Assembly: GCA_033060915.1 (NCBI GenBank)
Contig: CM065377.1
Span: forward strand, 51,212,683 to 51,276,682
DNA: 64,000 bases
Origin: Euryodendron excelsum
Taxonomy: Eukaryota > Streptophyta > Magnoliopsida > Ericales > Pentaphylacaceae
Direction of reading: 5' to 3'
Shown here: piece after piece, positions 34,701 to 47,200 of the stretch
Layout of the letters: every line of letters starts with the position of its first letter
Numbering within the stretch: the stretch's first letter is position 1
The notes under the pieces: model-generated
Databases searched by the model: none
What the model was told of the DNA's origin: nothing
The model's input: the letters and a program-made list of their open reading frames with translations, nothing else
Translations under genes and position numbers: made by a program

Positions 34701-36312
34701 AAATCATAGATTTCCAAATCTTAGATTTCCAAAATTCAACCTCTCCAATTCTATGTCAAATCTAATCTTTCAAATTAGGAAACTAGATCAAATTTTCTCG
34801 TTTAGGAAACTAAATCAAATCCTTCAATTTTAGAAACCAAATCAAATCATCTACTTTTTAAAATAAAATCTAATCTTCTACTTTAGGAAATAGGAATCCA
34901 ATCTTTCTAAATTCAAAACTTTCCTAAATTCACACCTTTCTAAATTTGAAAACTTTCTTAATTTGGTACTTTCCTAAATAGAATTTTCTTATTTTGAAAC
35001 TTTCCTAAATTTAAAGAAATCTAGTCTTTCCTAAACCTAACTTTCTAAATTCATTCAAATCAAGTAATTAAGTCAAGTATTTCTAAATCAAATCAAGTCT
35101 CTTTTCAAATCTTCCTTAAATTCAACTTTTCTAATTCGAACATTTTCTAAATCCAACTTTCTAAAATCAAACCTCTCAAATCTAAATCAAATCTTCCTAA
35201 TTCAATTACATGTTTCAACCTTAGGTTACCTAAACCTTAGGATACCTAAACTCTAGTTCAACCCTAATCCTAAGTTAGGAAGTTTCAACTCTTTTCTAAA
35301 GTTCCTTTCTAAACCAAGACGATTTTTCAATTTCTATCTAAGTTAAGACGTTTTCAAAATCTCAATGTTTCTAAATCAAGTCTAAGTTCTTCTTTCAAGT
35401 TCAATCTTTTCAACTCAAAATCAATTTCAAATCCTCAAGTTCTGTTTCAAGTCAAAGTTAATTCCAAGTTCAATTTCAAATCTTCTATTCCAAGTTTAAA
35501 TCAAATTCTTTTTCAAATCAAACTCTTTTCTAATCAAATCTTTTCAAATCAAACTTTTCAAAAATCTAAAAGTGTTTATTTTTTATCAGACTCTGATCCG
35601 AACTATGACTGACCCGATTCCTAAAAAAGGATACGTAGGCAACCCTCATAAGTGCGGTCACAAACTTTTTCAAATCTCCAATTCCACAATCTATTTCAAG
35701 TTTTCAATTTCTAAAACTTTCTTTCGAACCTCAAATCTTCTTTTCAAATCTATTTTTAAAATTAAATCAAGTCTTTTCAAATTTATTTTCAAAATTAAAC
35801 ATTTTTCTTGCACTTGCATATCATGCATCATATAACTTCTTTTCAAAGTGGATATAATTAGACATTTATTAATTAAAGATTCCAAATGAGTAAACTTATG
35901 GTGAATAGACATGTAGGTACCGAAAGAGCAGGGTAGGGTGATAGCTTAGTGTGTCTTCCCTACATGTAATCAACCTCCAAACCTAGAATCACTGTTTTCA
36001 AAGACCAAAATGGAGTTATTTTCAAAAAGGGGCTTAAATATTTTCAAAAACTCTCTGTTGAGTAAGTTTTCAAAACCTTTTTCAAAAACTCTAAGTGTAA
36101 TCTTCGTATTGTACTTAGTTTTAGGTGACCTAACTTACCTTAATCAAGTTAGGTGAACTCTAAACTTTTTTTAAAAACCTTTATTCAAAATCAATTTCTA
36201 GTTCAAACCTAGTCGCACTCGTCCTTCTAGGAGGGTGAGTTCTAACGAGAGAATATCGTGTTTTTCCCACTTGTACTTGTTTTCCTCGAGTGCGAAAAAT
36301 CAAGGCGAGGCA
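31759..36312 (+). mobile_element. Solo LTR A2, Ty3/gypsy (Tat/Ogre-like), 4.55 kb
   Basis: It starts TGTAAGCACTCC, ends GGCGAGGCA, and is flanked by the exact 5-bp repeat ATCCT (31754-31758 and 36313-36317). Same family as 12949-17883: shared 'ccatttttgccc' start, 'aaaatgaccattttgcccctag' type block, TATAAATA at 33431-33438, 'ggatacgtaggcaaccct' block at about 35627-35645 and the 24-nt hairpin at 36217-36240. The U3 part contains degenerate reiterations about cutting and joining of 'gagacgata' type blocks but lacks the large CCCTAG minisatellite. No coding domain. Confidence 0.88.
36217..36240 (+). other. Conserved hairpin near the 3' end of LTR A2
   Basis: ACTCGTCC pairs with GGGTGAGT, with two G-T wobbles, and pairing continues inward. 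It is homologous to 17784-17807. The differences from that copy preserve pairing. Confidence 0.55.
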
Positions 36313-36789
36313 ATCCTTTAAGCTTAAAGAGACAAAAAAAAATAGGCTTAAAGATAGTTCCAACAGAATTATGTCAATAAAAAAATTCGTGGTTCAAAAA
36401 ATCGAAGATGGCCTCGATTCATTTTTCAAAGTACACAATATCTCAAGGTTATGAGAATTTAATATTTTCAATTATCGTAACAATTTAAACAATTAAGTCA
36501 AATACAAGTAGAATGGAGCTATTAAAAAAGTGATGTGGAAGAAATTCATCAAGAGTACATATAAATACTCTGAAAGGCGTGATTGACTTTATGACTTACT
36601 TGATGAATAATCTCCACTTTTGTAAAGATGAAACTGCACAATACGTAAAAATACTAAAATTATCATGATATGATAATAAGTGATGTAAAATAGCCTTTTT
36701 CTATGTGTTACACAAAAAATCTTGTAATTGTATTAAAAAGAAATGATAAAACAAAAATTATGCTAAGACGAACAAAAACATGTTTTAAC

Positions 36790-38717
36790 TGTTAGCCAAA
36801 GTAGGAAACCCAAGAGAAGAGGTGAATTGAGATTTATGAAATTAATAGCAAAAGATGCAATTAAAAACTTATTAAGAAATGTAGCAGTGGGTAATCAAAC
36901 TAAAAACCCAAATAAGCAAATAATAAGATGTAATGCAAGTAAGTGTTATGAGTAAGGAAGAAAAACAAAGCAAGAAATGAAGAATGAAGACACAAGAATT
37001 TTACAGAGTTTCGGCCAACCCTTGCCTACGTTTTCTCTTCCTCGATCCTCTCAAAGGTATTCCACTATGTAAAATTTCCTTACACAGTTACTGGTTTTGC
37101 TCTAAGTGCCCAGCTCACTCTTATAAGAGTTCTTTCCAAGCTCTCAAAATCTCGAGTGATTTTGTCCAAGCTTCACTCAAACTTACAAATTTACAAATCC
37201 ACCCAACAATAGATGAAGGTTATACGATGAACAACTCTCTCTTAAAAAGTAGATTAACAAATTTCCAGCTCACTTAAGAACCCCCCCAAATGAATAAAAA
37301 TAAAGTATAAGATGTAGGAGATTAAATCTCACTTTCTAGCACTTGATCTAGTGTTCTTTTTACCCATATATGGGTTGGGGATCTTCTATATATAGTCTTG
37401 AGTTGATTATGGCCATTGATGGTAGATGAGAGACCATTTGATGCAAGATCAAACAGTTATAACTGTAAAAAAATATAGCTGTTGGAGCCCAAATGTCGAC
37501 ACCTGACTTTCATGTGGCGACACATCAAGTTTGCATTATCAGGTTTTGTTCACTGCCTCCATGTGTCGACATATCAACCCCATGTGTCGACACATGGCTA
37601 TCCATTCTTTAGATTTTAGCCACTGTCTTCATGTATCGACACTTCAAATCCATGTGTCGAACCTTGTATTAGAAAACTTGATTTTTGTAAATTTTGTCCA
37701 ATCTTCTCTATTGTTTTCAAGTTCTTCAAGGTTCATCCAAATAAGTTTTCTAAGGCTTGAAAACACTTCTTCAAGGTATGTTGACTTTAAGAACACCTTC
37801 ATTCTCTTTGAGATGAATTCACTCCATTTTAATTACTTGTAGAGTTCTTCAATCAACATTACTTCTTCCACTGATCTAAGTCTTCTTCAAAATCTTCAAG
37901 AGAGCTTTCAAGACTTGAGGTCTCTTTTCTTCAACTGATCTTCTATCCTTCTTTGAACATTTTCAATCTCTTTAGTTGATTTTTATCAACTTGATTTCTT
38001 TTAGGATTTTTCAATCAATATAACTTCTTCTAACCATTCAAGACTTCAACACAATCTTCAATGAAGCTTTTAAGTCTTGTGATTTCTTATCACTAGGTCT
38101 TTAATGTAGAAGGTATAACCACTTATTGTCGATCTCCTTCATCTTTTGAATATCTTCAATCTATATGATGAACTTGTTGAATGTGTCAACCCATCATATT
38201 CATCAACATTCAAATCCTTCTTGACAAGCTTTTCAACTCACGTTGTTCAATAATTTCAATGTGACAAGCTTTAAGTCATAATTCTATTAAAACAGAAACT
38301 TGCTCCTCCTTTTTTATGCAATTGATACTTTAGTGGATTGATATGACCATGAGGATTGAGTGTCTTCATAGTGAATAAGTTCTTAAATTCTCATAAGATC
38401 TTTAGTTACTTTGAAACAGAATTAATCCAATATGTTCCTCTATCAATCTTCAAGTTTTTCTATCAATCATCATGATAAAATTCATAGCTTGCATTCTTCT
38501 TTTCAGTACTTGTTGAATTTCTTGAGCATCTTCAATTTCTTCGAGAATAAAATTACCTAAGTAATCTTCTTGTTAGATACTCAACTGATTAGCTCAATTA
38601 TTTTCTTATTGTCAAATGATTACAATTTAACCTACACACTCAATTGAAATCATTAGATAATAACCATATGATTTTGTTATCATCAAAATCAACATAGGAA
38701 TCAACCTTGAGTCAACA
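36790..38717 (-). mobile_element. Solo LTR B3, Ty1/copia (SIRE-like), diverged
   Basis: It starts TGTTAGCCAAAGTAGG, ends GAGTCAACA, and is flanked by the exact 5-bp repeat TTAAC (36785-36789 and 38718-38722). It shares with B1 and B2 the 'aacccaagag...ggtgaattg' left end, the 'tttcggccaacc..tgcctacg' block, the 'tgttatcatcaaaatcaa' right end and TC-rich centre. It is clearly more diverged, and its palindrome cluster has different arms (GTGTCGACAC). No coding domain. Confidence 0.85.
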
Positions 38718-39627
38718 TTAACAAATTCCCAAAATCTACATTTGCATTTCATATAAACTTGTACAAAATTATAAAAGATACGCAAATATTTTTTTGTAAA
38801 TCTCAAGTGCATTAAGAGATTAAAATTGTACGCTCATTGGTCTTGTGCATGTTTTTTTATTATTATTAAATACAAAACATTTACAAAATAAATCTTAGTT
38901 ATATTCACAAATAAAGATAAATATGTAAACAACAGTCAAACCATAAAAACACTCTAAGAAGAGTAATCATTACAAAGTCGAGCTAAACTTTTGACATCAA
39001 AATCAAGATAGTCTATCATTCTGGTGATTTCAAGGCGTCTCAATACCTCAGCATTTACTCGTCCTTTAATAATATCTAGGTAAACTATTTGATTCATTAA
39101 CAAATTGATGGCTCCATTTAATGTCTGCTAGCCATAAAAACTTACAAAATAAAACAAATAATGAAAAATAAAAACCAACAAAAAGGGATGGGTACCCCCC
39201 AACTAAAGACAAACTAACAACCTAATTGTTGGAATGAATCAAGTGTTGCGTCTACTCAATTTGTCTCATCATTGTGGCTTACCATGACTATTTACTTTTT
39301 AGGAACCACTTAGACTAGATTAACCCACTTTGAATTAGAAATGGAGTATGTGATACCCTATCGAGAAGTTTCAGTACTTCACCTTTCAAAAATCTCTTTC
39401 ACATGTATGGGTTGAAGTGTCTTTGTATTGGATACACTGGTTTAGACTCTTATCAAGATATAAACATTATGAGCAAACAAAATAACTAATACCATGTAAG
39501 TTAGTTATGGTCCAACCTATGATTTTTCTTTGGGTCTTCAGAAATTTCACAAGACTTTCCTCTTGTTCGTTAAACAGGCTAGAGAATATGATGACACTAA
39601 CATATCCCAAAAAAAGAAAACAACAAA

Positions 39628-42067
39628 TGTTACATCCCATAACTTGGCCTATACGGATTTAGGGTACACGATCGGCCAGTAGCAAGGCTACCAAAGGCCG
39701 CATTGTATAAACTGGTTGATCACCGGTGCATATTCATTTAAAATTTGCGGAATAGAAACTTTTATAACTTGAAATATAATCCGTGTCACACATGATAGAG
39801 TTGTGCCTAATCCAAAACATAATATACATAAGGACCAAATCAAGGTCCACTAAAATTATAACATTATATCATTACAAAACATTGGGTTCAGCCCTCCAAC
39901 ATGAAACAAAACATAGGCCTATGGGCTGTAGCTCAAAATCCACGTATGGCCTCGCTCTAGGGCCTCCCGGATTGACTACTTGAAAATCATTTGAGAAAAC
40001 GTAAGCTAATGTTTAGTGAATAACAATGATGCATAAGCGAGAAAATATCATGGACTAGCAATTATATCCAACGTACAAGGATAGATAATCATTTATGCAT
40101 AGGCAAATGAACTTTTGAACGTTTAAAGCGTAGACTTGGAACTCATAGGTAACGTAACTATCATTTGAAACGTTTTAACATTTCAAAATATAGTATCATA
40201 AGAAGAGATGCAACATAACATTATTCTTGAGATAACATTTCACATATTGTCGTAAAACATGTGAACATATCATAGCTCTCAGTTCAAAACATAAGTGCGC
40301 TACAACTCGACATATGAGCTAGGCTCCATAGTAATCATATAGGTCACACTAAGGCTCTTTAGGCTAGGGACGTCTCCCAACATAGATAGTTTATTTCCCG
40401 TCCCCTATCGTAGAACTATCAGGCTAGATTAAAGTCTCGCCACGAGAAGATCCGAGTTGGCACCATACATTGGAAACTTAGCATCTCTTTCATTTAAACA
40501 TTATAGTCTATGATTTTCATTCATAACATAAGTATAGCTTGCATGCATTTCAAGGTATGACATTTATACTTGAACATAAACATTGATGCATTGAAAATAT
40601 ATGGAAAATATTGCATGATATGTGGGTGAATTTAAAACATTTAGAAATTAATAGAGTTTTACTCATGGCATATCGTTACTCACCTCTCTTCGATAGAATT
40701 GGTGGTAGACAAGATGTTCCTACACAAAATGCACGTAGAAGTATGAAAATATCAATACAAGACTCCAAGACAAAGCAACAACGTAAAACGAGAACATAAG
40801 GTTGAGGTTTGAACATGAAAGTCGAAACATCGACTCCTTCATCGCGTCCCAACCACCTCTCAAGGAAGATTTCACACTCTAGGTTAGTTCCATTTGAAAA
40901 TAGGCTTCAAGGGCTTTAATTTTATAGGTCATGGGCTAAAAATGCATTTTGGATGAAGAAGTTACGCCCCATAGAAAATGGGCTAAAATTTTGAAAGAAT
41001 AATGTTACTGGCAGAATTTTGGGTCAATTTCAAAATTCAATATCTCTCAATCTATAAAGAATTAGAGTACAAAATTTATATGGATACAAAGTTCTATGAG
41101 TCTACTATCCAATGCTTCAAACGGTGCATCAATCCGAGTTTTCTAGAGAAAGTTATGCCTGTGTTAAGAAACAGTGTCTGAGCTGAAAAGTGAAATTGGG
41201 GACTGGACAAAAGTGTCAACTCCAGAGACTAGGGAGTCGGCTCCTGAGCGAAAAAAGTGAATCTGGGAGTTCATTGGACAAAAGTGTCAGCTCTGGAGAC
41301 TAAAGAGTTGTCTCTTAAGCTGAAGAAATGAATCTGGGAGTTCTCTGGGACAAGGAGTCATCTCCAAAAATTAAGGAGTCCACTCCAAAGCTAAATACTT
41401 AGATTTCAACCTGAAAATCTCCAAACCTCACTCAAACCAAAACCAAACTCCATCAAAACTTTCACAAAGTCTTCCAATGCTTCTAGGATCCAAAGTTTGA
41501 CCCAAGAAGACCACAATAAACTCAAAATCAAACACTTTAATTAAAAAAATCGAAGGGATCTAAGGTTTTAGGAATTCAAGCCTTAACTTGCATAAGTTGG
41601 GGATTTCACATCTCAAACCCTCAAATCTTTCAATGGGCTTACAATACTTTATACTTAGCCAATTTGGGACTCAAAAGAGTCACCCACAACAACCCAACAA
41701 TATAACCCACAAAAATATATACATACACATATACAATTGGATAAGAAAATGGGACCTTACCTTTCTTCAAGCTTGGTTAAGTCTTCTATTGCTTCAAGAT
41801 CTTCTTCAAGCTTCTTCCTCCTCTTTTTCTTCTCCTCTTCTCCCTCTCTTCCTTCCCAATCGGTTAAACATGTGTGAGTTGTGTGCACTTATGTGTATAA
41901 AAGATGATACACATGGGAATAATCCCATGTGTCTCACCCAAAGGCTTAAGTTACAACATAAGCTCACATTGATCATTTTGACCCAAAAGGAAAAATAATT
42001 AACATTAAACATTGTATACACTAAAAATTCTCATTAATATAAATAAATAGAGGCTTGGGATATCACA
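39628..42067. mobile_element. Solo LTR C, 2.44 kb, probably Ty3/gypsy
   Basis: It starts TGTTACATCCCATAACTTGG and ends GGGATATCACA, so the ends are imperfect inverted repeats. It is flanked by the exact 5-bp repeat ACAAA (39623-39627 and 42068-42072). 'TGT(T/G)A(C/T)ATCCC' ends are common in chromovirus-type gypsy LTRs, which is the only basis for the class. The middle holds three tandem units of about 70 bp (41208-41400). Orientation could not be fixed. No coding domain. Confidence 0.82.
41208..41400. repeat. Tandem repeat of about 70 bp, three degenerate copies, in solo LTR C
   Basis: Three units share 'ggacaa(aa)gtgtca', a dyad block and 'gaatctgggagtt'. The dyad blocks are GGAGTCGGCTCC, AGAGTTGTCTCT and GGAGTCCACTCC: the outer arms stay self-complementary while the centre varies. 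Confidence 0.7.
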
Positions 42068-42612
42068 ACAAAACACTAAAGAGAAAGGAAAAAAAAATTA
42101 CAACAGAAATAAAAAGAAACAAAGCTTGTACTCTAAACACAAACAATAACAAGAAACAAATGTTAGAGTTAGAAAATACGTTAGTAATAGTCACCTTGTC
42201 GAGGGCATCGGCTTTGAAAGACGGTGGATCAACTCGAGAGGTAAATCACTGAAAGAAAAATAACTAAATGTACAAGATTGAAATTAAAGTCCGAAAAGTA
42301 GAATGCTAGTGATGGTAACCCTAGGGGTTATCCGCTTAGGGTTATCTACTTAAAAAAAAATTTTAGATAGTTAAATACACATACACACACATATATATAA
42401 TCTAACTCATTCGTCAAGATAGGGAAACAATAAATGTCCATGTCCTTACTCCATAGTGAAGGCATAAGATTTGAAGTTCAATTGTCCTCCTTAAGTCAAC
42501 TGCAAAGGTCCTGTCTTTTTGTTTTCTTATTTTTTATTTTTTATATTTTTATAATTTTTAATTTTTTTTGTTTTTATTATTTTTTCAGTTTTAACTCCTT
42601 ACCACCTTTTTT

Positions 42613-42630
42613 CGGTAACAGCGCCAAAAA
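42613..42630 (-). other. Primer-binding-site-like motif of gypsy element E
   Basis: The minus strand reads TTTTTGGCGCTGTTACCG, close to the TGGCGCCGTTGCC site (tRNA-Asp type) used by Athila/Tat-like gypsy elements. It lies directly after the LTR end GATCAAGCA on that strand, which is what fixes the 5' LTR boundary. Confidence 0.55.
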
Positions 42631-44060
42631 TGCTTGATCTATTTAATACACCCAAGAGTAGGTGCGACAAAATAGTACACAATAAAAAGAACTCGATAAG
42701 ACTGAGATCGAACCACAGAGAACAGATATAGTAGTTAAAACTAGATGATAAACGTAACCAAAAGAAAAAATAAAACTTTTTTTTGTAGTTTTAAGATGGA
42801 TGTTGCCAAACTCGATAACGACACTAAAAATGCTTGACAAACATAATAAAATAAACAGTCTTGCATTCGATTGATTCAATCACTTAACTTACTTGAAAAT
42901 GATCGATACAAATTTATCAACTGCTGATTGTTTAGCCTACTCGGATCTCATAAATTAGCAAATGGGTATATTCAAAATAATTAATCACTATAATATGATG
43001 TTAAAATCATCAACCCTCACCATTGACTCATAAACACTAGGCAATGTTTTGTAAGAGCATAAGTGTAACAAGCATAATTAAAGGCACATGTTTGCAACTG
43101 TTCAATCTTAGAAACTTATTCAATTAAAACTGAAGACCCTCATCATCTATTTACATATACTGAGCTATGCTTTGTGAGGGCATAGAGTATTATAAACATA
43201 ATTAAAAGTCTAACTTTTTGAATGAAACTAAACATCAATTATCATGAATATAACTCGATTCATTCCGGATTAGGAATAAGAGTCTTAGGTTCCTACCAGA
43301 GATTTGGACATAAAAGTATACCAGACAAAGGACCCACATAAAATATAGAAGTCTCCTGAAAGTGTAAAGTAAACCAACATTTACTTTACTCTTACACTAC
43401 TCCTAAACTTATTCTAATATAAACTCACACGAAACCATTACGTGTATAATATTCGTGTACGTGCCCAACCATGCAATGCAATATACAAAATATGTGCAAA
43501 AATTAAGTTTTTAAATAAATCTTGCATGAAAAGATAAATCTTAATTAATCATCCTCATTTAGTCAAACAATCTTATCAATTGGCTCCAAGAATAAAACTA
43601 GCTACTTATAATATTAAAAAGACTTGACTTGATAAAAAATGACTTCATAAATAAAAAGTGTTTAATGCAGAAAAATAATTTTTACAACAGTAAAATAGAA
43701 GACTGAAATTAAAATAACAAACTATAAAAGTTACTAACAAATTAACTAAAAATCTTCTCTTAAAGACAGAACATAACAGTGGAGCTTTCTAGCCTTCGTC
43801 AAACTCTCCAAACTCTCCGCCTCCCTTGCTGCCAATTTGTAGGTATGATTGAAGAAAGAAGCCTTCCACCTCCTTTAGTTTATTTTCTTTCTTTATTTTT
43901 CACTTGATTCTTCTTTGGCCGACAATGGCTTTCACCATCCCTTTATTTTATTTATTCAATTCAATTCACAATCAATTCCTTTTGTTTGTTTTCGGTCCGT
44001 CATCTGCGCACACACACTAACACACACATATATAATATTATATGTATCCACTATCACACC

Positions 44061-44096
<36 letters not shown>

Positions 44097-44249
44097 ATAT
44101 ATTAGATTAAATTAACACTCAAATAAATATATATGTACCAAATGATAAATAAACAATACCAAATTTATATTACAAATGATAAATAATATATAAATAAATA
44201 GTAATAATAACTTACAATTAGATACTCGAATTGTACTTAAATAATGACA
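42631..44249 (-). mobile_element. 5' LTR of gypsy element E (uninterrupted copy)
   Basis: About 1.62 kb, homologous in order to 18272-19820 plus 31160-31378. On minus it would start TGTCATTATTTAAG and end CAAGCA at the PBS-like motif. It includes a (CA)n(TA)n microsatellite at about 44045-44100, the point at which the other copy is interrupted by viral DNA. A second, degenerate PBS-like motif lies inside it near 42818-42832. Confidence 0.6.
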
Positions 44250-47200
44250 ATCATTCACATAGTTTACAGCTATATTTAGATACGAGATCCGAAGCATGTT
44301 ACTATTATAAGCAATCCCCATGCATATTGTTTAACCATTTGTGGATTTTATGCTACATGCTATGTTACATTATTAATATAAGCAATCCCATGCATATTTT
44401 TTTTTTAATTATCACGTAGTCTTATGCTGAGCCTACACTAGATAATACTGTAATAGAGATGAAGAAGAGCACCACCTGGATGGTTTTGAGTGTCGAGAAC
44501 TTTTCCAGAAAATAGTTGCATGCAACGTAAGCGATTTCGGACGCATGTAGTTTCTGGAGAGATGGAAAGTTGAATTCTCTCAAAAAGGGTTGGTAGCACT
44601 AGTTGCGGTTGTCCGTGACTCGATGGTTGATGATAGTCGGGCCTACCAATTCGGGAAGCATGGAGCTTCTGGAGAGATAGATGGTTGAATTCTTTAGAAG
44701 GGGGGCCTCACATATTCTTCTGAATTACAGGTATCTGCGGGATTAATTTGGAAAATGAGTAAGAACATGCAAGAACAGACAATTTTTATTAGAAACAATC
44801 CCTAATGAATTCTCTAAGAACTTCTATAGTAAACGCAATTTACAGAATTATGATCAATGGCAAGAATTCTTTGAGTAAGCAAGCTACTATGAGTGAGCAC
44901 TCCAAATGGGAGCTTTGCTCCCACGGAGATCGAATCTGGGATGGAGGACTTGTAGTATCTCTCTAGATTTGGCAAAAGCAAAAGACCCCCCTTGGGGCCT
45001 ACCGGTCCTCAACGTGTGGAGCTTCTGAAGAGATGAATGGTAGCATCAGTTGACACCCATGACTATTCCTTCTCTACAATTATAATTAGATGAACCCAAA
45101 CTTGCTGAAAATAAATCAATTTGAATCTAAAAGTACAATATACTTTGCCATTGATGTTGTTGATATGTTGAAAGCTTGAGGTCGGCTAGACGGTGGACTA
45201 GGGTTAAATGCAAGCAATAGACCCAAACAAATTTGCAAGATTCAAACATGAGAAGAGACAGCTGGCAGATTTTGTTAGAAGCAAAGAGTCTATTTGGGTA
45301 TACATCAATTTTAAACCAACAATTTAACATTGTCTAAACAATAATTGAATTTGAATGACCTTCTCATGTTGAGAACCAGCGATTCCCGACCTGACCTTCT
45401 GGCTAATTCATGACGAACGGCCAGCCCACGAAAAAACAATAAACCGGCCTGTCAGGCCAGCACATCATCACATCCTGCTTTAAAATATGTTTTTTTTTCA
45501 AGACTGCTAATATTAATTAATATTATAATATTTCAGCTGATTATTGCTTATATATATTTCCCTACTCCTACATGACTCTTTTATGTGCACTTCAGAAATT
45601 AGGAGAATGTATTGATAGTATGTTTATCTGATTTATGAAACTTTTTATTTATAAATTACAAGTTTAATTAATTCTTAGAATGAGAATGGAGTTGGGACTC
45701 TTCCTATTGGGCTTCATGGACCTATTCTGTTCATTTCTAAAACCTAATAGCTTACATAGTGTGAACGAGTTTAATCATCTAACAATAGAATTGAAGTTGT
45801 ATGCATGTTCATAGATAATATAACACATCAATAAATATGCATACATGCAAATTCATTTGGTCATTTTCTATTGTTTTAACACTTCAAAATATTCAAAATT
45901 TAGTTAAACATATATTGGTCAAAATATATTTACATAGTCGAATTTTAAATTTTTTTTTGCCAGGCACACAAACGCGGCACGCACATTCACAAGCATGGAC
46001 CTGATACGAGCCCGAATTGTGCTGGGGCAGTGGGCCATGCCCAGCCTAGGCTTAGTCCTTCGCAGGCCGGATGAACCTAACAAAGATGTCAAACAGGTTG
46101 TGCAAGCCCTACTGACCAGCCAATAAATGGGGGGGACCGGGCTGACATGGCCCATTTGACACCTATGGTTGAGAATGTTATCATCTAATTTAAAGGATTA
46201 TTGGTGAATAACAAAGATACTATCGAAATCCTTGGTCCCTGACGTAAAAAAATTTTCGAATTGTATCAGGTAATACTCGGTTCGAGTGCTCATAGCCACC
46301 TGCAGGATAAAATATTTAATATTTAATGATGTTATGTCATTTTACTAATATGATATTAGAAGTCAATAACATCGTACCAAATGCATGTATTGATATCTAA
46401 TCACCAAGAATTAAAAAAGATTTTCTTCAATTATCCCATAAACTCTTGATGTGCTATTGTGATTAGAATTTTAACATATGTATTTAGTATGATGTGATTG
46501 GTTTGTGATATCAATGTTAGCAAAATGACATGGCATTATCGTTTACCCCATAAATTGTTGATGTGTCATTGTGATTAAGATATTAATACATGTGTTTAGC
46601 ATGATGTGATTGGTTTGTGATATCAATATTTGGCATCATCGTTTAGAATTAAAGAAGATTTTTTTTTCAATTATCCCATAAACTGCTGATGTGCTATTGT
46701 GATTAGGATTTTAACACATGTATTTAACATGATCTGATTGATTTGTGATATCATATTAGCAAAATACCGTGACATTATCATTTAGAATTAAAGAAGATTT
46801 TCTCCAATTATCCCATAAACTATTGATATGCTATTGTGATTAAGATTTTAATACATACATTTAACATGATATAATTAATTTGTGATACTATGTCATCAAA
46901 ATGACATGTTATTACTATTATATTAAATATTTTCTTATCATGCTACACGGATAACATGCCTGACCTCAATACAAACTGAGGGATTACGGTTAGGAAATCA
47001 CACGCGAAAAGTGTTACGAATAATTTTAGCCCTACAGGTGGGGCAATGCTTCATGTTACGTGGAATTGCCTATATGCTTATCCATTTCATGTACTCAAAA
47101 AAGAAAAAAAAGAAAACAAAATTAGTCAGATAGATTTAGAAATATCTTTGTCTTCTAAATCTAGTACCTTTCTGCATATTAGAAATATGGATAAGCTTTG

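Larger units (their letters stand above)
31379..42612 (-). mobile_element. Internal region of gypsy element E, degenerate and split by three solo LTRs
   Basis: The pieces left after removing dated insertions are 31379-31753, 36318-36784, 38723-39622 and 42073-42612. None contains a readable gag or pol domain. At about 39183-39215 the minus strand has a G-rich TTAGTTGGGGGGTACCC, similar to the G-run motifs near the end of Athila-type interiors. Assignment to one element depends on the paired flanking LTRs and the PBS-like motif at 42613-42630. Confidence 0.4.

Noticed and set aside
44880..44990. Possible SINE on the minus strand ('attcgatctccgtggg' resembles a B-box)
   Set aside because: No matching A-box at the right distance and no TSD; left unassigned.
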